Origin: Tolypocladium sp. Sup5 PDA-1
Taxonomy: Eukaryota; Ascomycota; Sordariomycetes; Hypocreales; Ophiocordycipitaceae
Assembly: GCA_000750105.3 (NCBI GenBank)
Contig: JPHH03000066.1
Coordinates: forward strand, 62,001-126,000
Direction of reading: 5' to 3'
Length of the DNA: 64,000 bases
This document shows positions 55,999-64,000 of this stretch, piece by piece. A program made the translations under genes and the position numbers. Numbering within the stretch: position 1 is the stretch's first letter; each line of letters begins with the position of its first letter. The notes below the pieces were generated by a model. That model worked only from the letters and a program-made list of their open reading frames with translations, did no database searches and had not been told where the DNA came from.

Positions 55999-56677
55999 TT
56001 GGGAGATGACACGGCCCTTGGTCTCTATGTCGTTGCATCCATCTTGTAATTTTTTGACCTGGGATGGACGGGTCCCGAGACACACTGATGTACAGATCCC
56101 AGGATCAAAATTGTACGTAGCAGATACATATGCTCGGCATGTCGGCGGTCCTGTACCTGCAGAGGCATTCAAATAACCAGAATGCCGCCTGCATGATGCG
56201 GGGGCGAGACAGGAGTCTACACTCTCAAGACCCTAGATGCCCTAGTAGTTTAACAAGTTAACATCAAGTTCCCAGTTCCTACAAGTTCTGCTCTACTTAG
56301 GTGGCTTCGTGCATTAACATTAACAGAAAAGACAGCAAAATTGCATTCCTCTCAATGGCGTGTCCAGGGCCCCTATTCCCTCGCTGCCCACCCAGCCAGA
56401 AACAAAGGTATTATTGGGAGCCTCGCTTCGTCAATCGAAATTTCCAACGGCTATGTCAACAGCCCGATTGCTAGGCTGTCTGACAGCTACAAGAATAGCA
56501 CTATTCCCTATGTTCTAGTTTAAAACATCCATCGCTCTTTTCAACGCTCTTTCCACCCGTGCGGCCCATACAGGTTCCTGTGCAGGTTAAGAATAATAAT
56601 TCAGAGGCCCCGTAGGTTGCCCATATCTTGGAGCGAAGTAGAGGTAATGTTGAAGTCAGGCTTGCATGGCCACACGG

Positions 56678-56735
56678 AGTTGGTCGCATGGTCCCTGCAT
56701 GAGGCTAGTTGGTCGCATGGTCCCTGCATGAGGCT
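56678..56735. repeat. Perfect 29-bp tandem duplication
   Basis: Two adjacent identical copies beginning AGTTGGTCGCATGGTCCCTG at 56678 and 56707. The absence of substitutions suggests a recent duplication. Confidence 0.9.
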
Positions 56736-57663
56736 TAGATCTGCCGAGTTGGGCTCTACAAGCTGGAGATCGATTTCCCCAGCCGGCATGCGGCGTAATC
56801 TGGGGCCGGAGCTTTCAATTAGCCATTACGGATACAGGGCTCATAAACGAATAAGATGGCAACAATCGTCACTCGTCTTTGCCATTCCTGGGCAAATAGC
56901 GACAGCGTTGTCTCAGGAGGCGCTGCAGCGCACGCTATCCTGGCCATGACCGCTGACCCTCTCGGCGCATCAACCATCGCCCTTCAACCCGACCAACACG
57001 AAGTACGCAGTGAGTAGCTAAGACATCCAATGACTCTGATTACACCGTCAATCAGTAGCGATGGCGCAGATTGCTTATTTTGCTCGGCAAGAGTCCCATT
57101 GGCGGTTGCCTCTCACTACATCCATCCTCTGCGGCTGAGCCAAGTATAGTTGATGTAACATCGGGGGCTTGTACTGCAATGCTTACTCTTTGTCTTTGGC
57201 TAACACAGACATGTCGGGCGGTTGCGTGGAATAACGGCATGCCTTGCACTCAGCCGGGAAACCTATTGGCGTACCACTAACAACCAAAGCTTGGGTTTAG
57301 GCCTCCAGAGGGGCGAATTGTTGGTGTCTAACCAGCAAGTAGACACGGTCGCTTGCTACCCTGTACAAAACGCCTCTCTGAGACTCTGACGATCTCCCCG
57401 TCTACATGTTCGGGCTTCCCGACATAAATTATGGAGGTGGATGCGCTGTTCGACACCATCATTGGTGTCATGTCACGCCCCTTTTGCAATTAATATGGGT
57501 CGGACTTGCCACGGCGAGAGTAATCGGGCGGACTACAGCTGCGTCTTATTCCAACCTGCATTCGTGTTGCCTCTTCAATGTTTCTGTTGCCGAGTAGCGA
57601 TGACATCAAGATATGCTGTGTTTTCGAAGCGGCGACCTAAACCTGATATCCCAGTCGAATGTC

Positions 57664-57672
57664 TATATAAAA
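57664..57672 (+). promoter_or_regulatory. TATA box of the defensin-like gene
   Basis: TATATAAAA stands about 100 bp before the ATG at 57773, with a pyrimidine-rich, A-rich leader between, as in highly expressed fungal secreted protein genes. Confidence 0.6.
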
Positions 57673-57772
57673 AGGCTCGATCCCTCAGTATCATCGTCCA
57701 CCCCCCTTCAAGCTCAACCATTACAATAAAGAAGAAGATCAACTAGACGCCACCTAAAGTCACTGATTCACC

Positions 57773-58193
57773 ATGAAGGCCGCTACTTCTACTCTCATGA
57801 CTCTCCTCTCCGTGGCTGCCCTTGCTCTGGGTGCACCCCCTCCCGACGGATCACTTGTCGCGCGTGGATATGGGTGCCCATGGGACGACAACCAATGCGC
57901 TTATCATGTTCGTCACTGATTCTGGTTCTCATTTTCACGCTGAACTCTGCTAATATGTAGTAGTGCCACAATGTCAGAATCCTCCGACTCGAAGATCTCT
58001 AGCCCTGATCGTACTGACGTATACCGCAGGATGTTACCAAGACGTGCCACGACGGTACGGTGTTGCGCCCCACTGGAGGGGACTGTGGAGGCGCTGGTTG
58101 GATGTAAGTTGTTTTTGTCAAGTTCACAGAGCCTCTTGCTCATGTTCTATAAACAGGTACTGCCAGTGCCACTACGACAAGAACTGCCCGTAA
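57773..58193 (+). CDS. Secreted defensin-like (CS-alpha-beta) peptide
   Basis: Exons 57773-57907, 57964-57972 (9-nt microexon Cys-His-Asn), 58030-58103 and 58157-58193; introns 56, 57 and 53 nt; 84 residues. Signal peptide MKAATSTLMTLLSVAALALG, short propeptide ending VAR, then a mature peptide starting GYGCPWDDNQCAYHCHN. The mature part has eight Cys with C-x6-C-x3-C-x7-C-x12-C-x7-C-x-C-x5-C spacing. The CxxxC, GG-x-C and CxC elements match fungal defensins of the plectasin/micasin type, here with an extra Cys pair. The microexon is supported because it supplies the second Cys of CxxxC and avoids stops on both sides. The end is the same (NCP) whether the TAA at 58191 or a further intron is used. 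Probable antimicrobial peptide. Confidence 0.72.
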
Positions 58194-58917
58194 GTGTCAG
58201 AGGATGGCCGCACCTTGGAAAAAGTTACGGCTCGTTGAAGCGGGGTAGTGCGGAAAGACGCGGGCCTCATGTTTTGCCGATCTGATTGCAGCTGATAAGA
58301 CGAGGGAGTACTTAGTAGGAGAAACACTGCCAGGAGTGTATCATCTGAGCCGTTAGGTTGCTGCCGGTCATCGTAGCTTCGGGCATTGAGAAGGTCTTGG
58401 AAACCTCTGTCTGACATGCTGCCTTTGGCGCCAAACGGATTAGAAGTTTGCTCAATCTATCCTACAGAGCATAAAGCCGGCATAATCCTTTTTCAGGTCT
58501 TCTCACCTGATGTGTGCCGTTGAGTCGTACTTCACACAGCATCCTCCTATTACAGTTTAGCTCTAGAAGACGCCATACGACCCTACGCCGGCGCGTCTAC
58601 CTGCACTCTGCCCACTCACCTAACCAAAGTCTACCATATGGTATTCGGGTACGGTGGGCTATGTCATAGGGGGACTATCGTCGGCAGCGGGTTTGGCTCA
58701 TGGCACCCCACTCGCATGGGCAGGTGATTGCGGATTTCCCCAAACATAATATTTTATTTACTCGCAGGTAGCCTTACCATCAACATCGTTATATCTACAT
58801 ACTCTATGGTCTGCCGAGCACTATTTTTTCTAGTAGTTAGTATACCAATATACTTCATTACTTAAGAAGCTTAATTTTCATTTTAGGATTAGACAAATAA
58901 TGGAAGGGGTATAGTTT
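58194..58917. other. Intergenic
   Basis: AT-rich toward the right. No gene recognised. Confidence 0.4.
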
Positions 58918-59167
58918 TTAAAATGTACTTACTAGGGTACGACTGCAAGGCCTAAGATATGTCTTAAGCTTCTGGAGTCCGTTCGGGGTCGCAACTTGAT
59001 AACGGCAGGTATTGGTACCCTGCATGCATGTCTATATAGTAAATAGAAAATATTAGTCCTCTTATCTTAGGATAAATATTAAGGATATAGTTTTTACTTA
59101 CGCCCGTACGTATTGTAGCTAAGGCAGTAGCGAAGAAAGCAAAGACAATAACGAGTCCGTACTTCAT
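58918..59167 (-). CDS. Candidate small secreted peptide
   Basis: Exon 59167-59102, intron 70 nt (GTAAGT...TATATAG), exon 59031-58918; 59 residues. The first 22 residues are an excellent signal peptide (MKYGLVIVFAFFATALAT). The mature part has only three Cys (TCMQGTNTCRYQ, RPCSRT). Surroundings are AT-rich and no homologue is recognised. It may be a relic or may continue through a further intron (donor GTAAGT at about 58932). Confidence 0.4.
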
Positions 59168-61161
59168 TGTAAGGATTGGGTGTAATGGTTCTTAAAGGTA
59201 AGAAGTATAACGCTTTAGGTGTTAGGGAGAATTTGTTGAGCTGTATTACTGAGAACCTAAGCTTAAGGAAGAAGAAGAAGAGAAAATAAAGAGGACTCGC
59301 TAGGGGTTTATATCGATACGCAGCCGCTAGAGGCGGCTCGTGCTAATAACTCACTGGTCCCCGAGAGTATATTAGAGCGCGTTACGGAGGGGGCGCTATA
59401 ATATCAACGCTTGCATACCACCGGCGGCTCCTATATCGTAGCCTGGCTAAAATGGCGCATCGTCTGACTTCATCAAACATGACGGCATTGTCAAATCGAA
59501 GTTTCACCTCCATGACGCATCCACGCATTGCTTCCACCTTGTAGTGCGAATGCAAGAATAGACATAGGCCGCGTAATCTGGCCTTCTTCGGCTTTCCAAC
59601 AAAGGCATTACTGTGCCTCAGTGAAAGACGACTGAAAGCTCGGACCAGAGCACCAGCGAATTATGCATCTCCTCTCGATACCAGTCCCGATGTCATGTAT
59701 TTGGGTGTTTCCAAGGTAGGTTTACCTAAATCCGACGTTGCTATCCGACTTATGATCCATGAAGAGCACCTGTCTCTGGTGAAGCTGCTCAACGTTGTAC
59801 AGCCCCTCCGCCTGGCGAGCGGTTGCGTTTCTGTCTCGGGGGCATCAAAGAATTGACCCAAAGTCCTCTTTGAGCTGACAGACAAACATGGCAAATCCTT
59901 TCAACGTGGCTCTCGGAAACTGGGCTGATGCTTGCGCTCCACTGCGACTGCGATAGATCGCCGCTGCGCTTGCCGAACAGACCTGCGACAGCCCATGTAC
60001 AACAAGGGACGATCACAGCGCGACCAGGGTATATTGAATACGGCAAAGCAATGACATCAAGTTTTATCATACTGTGCAAGGAATGTACAAATGCCCACAT
60101 CTCCTTCGTACATGCCCTTGGTGCGAGTCGATCGTGCTTCGTGACCCAGAGTAACAGTCCGACCTCCACGCAGACCCGTGCCCCGTCACCAGATTCTTCT
60201 CACTGTCGTCCTCGCCGTTCGTGGCAACGGCCTCATCTCGAACGACTGCTGGGGACCCAGAGGGGAAGGGGCCGAGGCAGGTGGTAGGAGCTGATGATGT
60301 CGTCGCCGCTCGACATGAGGCCGCTGGATTCGTCCATGCCGATGGTCTGGGCGAGCGACGGCGAGTTTGACGGCGGTGGAACTTTGGGAGCAAGGTTTGT
60401 GCACGACTGGCTTGCTTGAGATAGGTTGTCCGCGGAAGGTGCCGCCTGTTGATCTGTAGTCGAGGGGGAGGGCTCTTTGGCTGGTCAGGCGGTTCGTTTG
60501 ACCCGCCGCCTCGGAGACGGACGTTGCTGAGAGTTGATGGTCAGGAAGTGGTGCTGAAACCTTGAATCCAACGCAGACAACGTTTGGCAGCATCGTGTGG
60601 CAGGTGTCAGGAGCTGGTTGCGGCGCAACTACACAGGAGTGGCTCATGTGTACGGACTAGTGACATGTCGGATCTTTTGCTCCATTCAATCCTAGCCGAA
60701 TCCTTTATCCCTCAAGAGGCATCGCTTCAACCGCCTCCGATTACCCCACGCCTACACCACTCACGGTAAATCGCCTCATAGGCAGTAGCACAGCCCGCAC
60801 CATAATTACAGTCGCAGTTCTTAAGCTCTGAGTCTTTCTTATCCTGAGACTGAGCCAGTGTAACGCAAAACTCGGCTCGTCGGCATGTCACGTGCTGCTC
60901 GCTTGGATGGGGTCACACGCGATAATGTAGTCTTGCCATAGACTGAGCTGTCATTTGCGATAAGATCATTCTTCAAGACTGTCTTAGCTAGACAATAGAA
61001 CCCTAGACGCCATAAGTATCGGGAATCAATGTATAAATGCCGACGCCTTCTCCCCCGAAGATCCAGCTGCCCCTTCCCGACCTTGTCGCCATCTCAACAA
61101 TCTTGTCATTGCTCTTAACTATTGCACGACGCGTCAGCCTAGTCGAACCTCAAACGCTAAT
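59168..61161. other. Gene-poor stretch
   Basis: About 2 kb. Reverse-strand frames in 60067-60647 show a short coding-like piece (SPSLAQTIGMDESSGLMSSG) but no continuous gene. Otherwise nothing recognised. Confidence 0.4.
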
Positions 61162-61320
61162 ATGAAAACCATATTTGTTATCGTTGCCGCTTTGTTGAAT
61201 CTGGCAGCGGGCAGCGGGGTTTGTAACGGGAAGGATTGCTGCGATTATAATGTGAATCTTTCGGGGGCCAAAAGCATTGCCGGGCCACCAGAGATTCTAG
61301 GTCAGGCTGATTTGATGTAA
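61162..61320 (+). CDS. Candidate small secreted peptide
   Basis: Open frame of 52 residues starting MKTIFVIVAALLNLAAGSGV, a good signal peptide, then CNGKDCCDYN and a short tail without further Cys. A GTCAGG or GTAAGG donor before the stop could extend it into a second exon after 61437, but the extension gives no convincing sequence. No family recognised. Confidence 0.4.
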   Translation: MKTIFVIVAALLNLAAGSGVCNGKDCCDYNVNLSGAKSIAGPPEILGQADLM

Positions 61321-62258
61321 GGAATATGGATTCATTGTTACGTACCCTGTACGAAGTACATTATTGGTATCACGATGGTGCAGTGGGTAGCTTACCGCCG
61401 TGTAAGCCAGTCCTATCTTTTACCATTGCTGACAGACTTTGGCCCTGGGGGATTTAATGCCGATAGGTGGTGGCTGGCTCGTCGTGGTCTCGGTCCTTCA
61501 TCGTTGTCCCCCTCCTTTACGAGGCAATGACGCCCCGTCGGCTAACAGTAGATACTATGTACAGAGCCTGCTGTATTCTGGCTTGATCTACTGCGCATTA
61601 TTGGTTCGTACAATGACGGAGCGGAATACAGAAATAGGGGGCATGGACTGCGTCATCAAGCTTAGATGTATAGAATGTCAGCAGTGCAGTCAGGGCAGCG
61701 ACATGAACGCCACCATTTGCCGCCCTGTCGGGCCATTCTGGAAGCTCCTTTTACGTAGCACAGCAATGTATTGCTGGTCTGCTGTCGCCCACGCTGCATT
61801 GCCTCACTAGCTGAAGGCTCAAGTGCAGGATGAAGCATGCCAAGGGATGGATGATGGGTTTGTTGGCCGCCACCTATGCTTTGTCATGACGCTCGTTTCG
61901 CAAGTTAAACGTTAATGAGCCAACGAGGGTTCCGCAAGAGGCCAAACATGGAGTCGCCCAAGCATTCGTCTAGGTGATGAATACCGGGCAGTACTTCCGG
62001 ACCCGGATCTCCACTCGTGTGGGGCCGCCAACGTCGGGTCGATTTTAAGCTTAGTGCAAGGGAACCCACCGTGCTGGATGCGGTGCCGTCATTTGTGTCC
62101 ACTCCTGCCAGGAACAGCAAGCCCTACTGACGTCAAGGCCAAGAAAACTGCGCGTCTTTAAAAGATGATGTGTAGCTGTTGGCGCATTTTGTGCTGCAGC
62201 GTGCAGATCTGGAGGCTTAGACTTGCGCGTCACTGAGGAAGAGTGACTGTTTAAAGTG
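61321..62258. other. Intergenic
   Basis: Upstream region of the amidotransferase gene. Frame 61439-61810 has several Cys but no domain or signal peptide. Confidence 0.4.
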
Positions 62259-63341
62259 ATGCTTATCCGTCAAGGCGCTTCACGAGTTCTATCGAGGTGC
62301 ATCTTCACGGGAACTACTTGTTCAAGTCCGCTGCAGAACCTAAATCACTTCACCAAAACGGCATCAGCTCTTCCTTTAGCAACACCGACTGCGCTGCGCA
62401 TACCCGCACGAACCTACAGCATGTTGCAACACTACAAACCGACCATCGAGTCCCCCGTGGTGCGGCTCATTGTCCTCGAGACCGACAAGCCGCACCCGGA
62501 CACGCAAAACGAGCGCGGGTCGTTCGGCGAGATCCTGCATACGCTTTTTAGCCAGGCTGGCGCGGCGCATCACCCTGCGCTAGGGGTGGAGACGGATCAG
62601 GTCTTTGTCGTGACCGAACAGGGCGGACGGATGCCAAAGGCTGAGGAGTTTGAAGGATTCCAGGGGCTTCTAATCACGGGCAGCATGTTTGACGCCCATG
62701 GGAACAACCAATGGATCCTGGATCTTCTGGCTTTGTTGAAGCGTGTGTTGCACTTCCTCCTAGCCTTTGGCAGACTCCGACGGACTGACATTCATCTAGA
62801 CCTCTGGCTTACGCGCCCCGACTTCCACTTCACCGGCGTTTGTTTCGGCCACCAACTTCTCTCCCGCCTCCTTGGCGCCACCGTTGCGCCCGCACCGTCA
62901 GGCGACTGGGAACTGGGCCACTGCCGCATCGACCTCACGCCAACCGGCAGGCGCCTCTTCCGAACGCAATCTCCACACGTCCACCTGCATCAGATGCACC
63001 AAGACCAGGTCGTTGAACCTCCGACTCCATCGTCCGCACCGGAAGGCATGCTTGCCTCTGATGTAGGGATTTCGTGCTGGGGCAAGAGCGCCCACACGGC
63101 CGTGCAGGGATTGTACATCCCGAACCGCCTGTTTACGACGCAGGCCCATCTGGCCTTTGACGAGGACATGGTTAAGCGACAGATTCAGATGAGGGTGGAG
63201 AGCGGCGGCATTAAAGATCTAGAACACGCGGATCGTGCGGCGGAGACGGCCCATCTGGAGCATGATGGGACGGAGGTAGCCAAGGCTATTTTGCGGTTGT
63301 TCATGTTTGATGATGATGGGATGGGATATGATCCGAGGTAG
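62259..63341 (+). CDS. Class-I glutamine amidotransferase-like protein
   Basis: ATG at 62259. The frame is open throughout, but a 57-nt GT-AG intron (62743-62799) is likely, because removing it gives LLALLKHLWLTRPDFHFTGV and drops a segment unlike the family; the product is then 341 residues (360 unspliced). The domain has VRLIVLETDKPHPDTQNERG, GFQGLLITGSMFDAHGNNQW, the nucleophile elbow FTGVCFGHQLLSRLLGA and the later FTTQAHLAFDEDMV supplying His and Glu. This is the family of GATase1-like hydrolases related to fungal GMP-synthase-like and Dug3-type proteins; substrate unknown. A second ATG at 62421 starts right at the domain. The 54-residue leader before it is basic, Ser/Thr-rich and lacks acidic residues, fitting a mitochondrial presequence. 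Confidence 0.85.
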   Translation: MLIRQGASRVLSRCIFTGTTCSSPLQNLNHFTKTASALPLATPTALRIPARTYSMLQHYKPTIESPVVRLIVLETDKPHPDTQNERGSFGEILHTLFSQAGAAHHPALGVETDQVFVVTEQGGRMPKAEEFEGFQGLLITGSMFDAHGNNQWILDLLALLKRVLHFLLAFGRLRRTDIHLDLWLTRPDFHFTGVCFGHQLLSRLLGATVAPAPSGDWELGHCRIDLTPTGRRLFRTQSPHVHLHQMHQDQVVEPPTPSSAPEGMLASDVGISCWGKSAHTAVQGLYIPNRLFTTQAHLAFDEDMVKRQIQMRVESGGIKDLEHADRAAETAHLEHDGTEVAKAILRLFMFDDDGMGYDPR

Positions 63342-64000
63342 ATGAATGGGTTCCAAGTCGGCCCACTAGTCAATGCCCTCAATACGGTATCTCGGCTGCG
63401 AGCTCTTCCTACGTGCATGTATACACCGCGCTCCGCAGCAACTGCACCAATCATTCATCTTTGCCAAGTGTTTCGAATTGCCCATTGTATGCAACGACGT
63501 TGAACAGATACCCTCAGTGGCGCCGAGTCCATGCCGTGCGAAGCACCATGCTACTGTCGTACGGTCTCAGCCACGGATGCCGAACCCAATCTGTTTCATC
63601 CGCGATTCGGTGCCGTTGATGTAGGTAACCTGGATGGACAGCTTGGTTCATGTCGGCTTTGAATAAACTTTTGTTCATATACCCCGTAATCTTATCGACA
63701 ACCAAAAGGACATTATGGAGCCTGTGGGACCGATGGCACGTGGGTGACGTTACATGTACCTGATTGTCGAGTGGGTTTGCATGAACACCCTGAGCCACCG
63801 CTCTGACATTTCGCAACAATCTTCTAAAACGGCAATAGGTGGGAACGTCTGATGCCTTTCAACCGCTCACAGGTGAATCAGCAGAAATGAAAAAAAAGCT
63901 AGAATTGCTCTACATGGAGAGCAATGCCGTGAAATGTAGGTTTAACAGCCCTTTGCCCGTGATGGAGTATCTGCGTACAGATGCTCGGGCTGAGGGCATC
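63342..64000. other. Window end, nothing recognised
   Basis: 3' flank of the amidotransferase gene to the end of the window. No coding region supported. Confidence 0.4.

Larger units (their letters stand above)
55999..57772. other. Intergenic with a short tandem repeat
   Basis: About 1.8 kb without a supported gene. It holds the 29-bp tandem repeat at 56678-56735 and, at the right end, the promoter of the defensin-like gene. Confidence 0.5.

Noticed and set aside
60067..60647. Reverse-strand frames with a coding-like fragment
   Set aside because: The fragment is short and I could not connect it to other exons or name a family; kept only as a note in the intergenic entry.

Overview
The window is nuclear DNA of a filamentous ascomycete (Pezizomycotina), most likely a hypocrealean or related Sordariomycete. 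The signs are many short introns of about 47 to 112 nt with GT-AG (occasionally GC-AG) borders, a HET-domain protein, a GT90 (CAP10-like) transferase, an OPT transporter, a GPR1/FUN34/YaaH transporter, a cutinase, small secreted cysteine-rich proteins and decayed cell-wall hydrolase genes. The genus is inference; no rRNA, tRNA or marker gene was recognised. Gene models below were spliced by hand, and exon phases were checked so that each model is a whole number of codons.

Layout. 1-7.7 kb: end-truncated BTB/POZ gene, GT90 glycosyltransferase, HET-domain protein. 9.8-18.7 kb: a compact arsenic detoxification island made of arsH (NADPH:FMN oxidoreductase family), an Acr2-type arsenate reductase, the arsenite efflux pump ACR3, two bZIP regulators and an arsenite methyltransferase. 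Acr2 and ACR3 are divergent, as are bZIP-2 and the methyltransferase. Arsenate would be reduced by Acr2, arsenite exported by ACR3 or methylated by ArsM, and organoarsenicals oxidised by ArsH. 19.5-28.7 kb: glutathione S-transferase, NAD(P)-binding dehydrogenase of the 6PGDH/HIBADH type, a 951-aa membrane-anchored amidohydrolase, a LigB/DODA-type dioxygenase and an unrecognised protein.

29-41 kb is an accessory zone: a small secreted cysteine-rich protein, a broken GH128 glucanase, a broken GH23 lysozyme-like/chitosanase gene, an intact but highly split ricin-B-type lectin gene, an OPT transporter, a 5'-truncated GH75 chitosanase and a remnant resembling the C-terminal part of a fungal transcription factor. 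Several stop codons are TGG-to-TAG/TGA-like changes, consistent with (not proof of) repeat-induced point mutation or ordinary decay. 41-47 kb: a DszC/acyl-CoA-dehydrogenase-like flavoprotein, a GPR1/FUN34/YaaH transporter and an MDR-type oxidoreductase. 47-50.8 kb has no gene I can support.

50.8-64 kb: a CCCH zinc-finger protein, decayed kinase and aminoglycoside-phosphotransferase-like genes, a GPI-type cutinase, a defensin-like (CS-alpha-beta) secreted peptide with a predicted 9-nt microexon, two weaker small secreted peptide candidates and a class-I glutamine amidotransferase-like protein. The most interesting points are the arsenic island with twin bZIP factors sharing a cysteine-bearing C-terminal domain, the cryptic defensin and lectin genes, and the cluster of dead chitin/glucan hydrolases.
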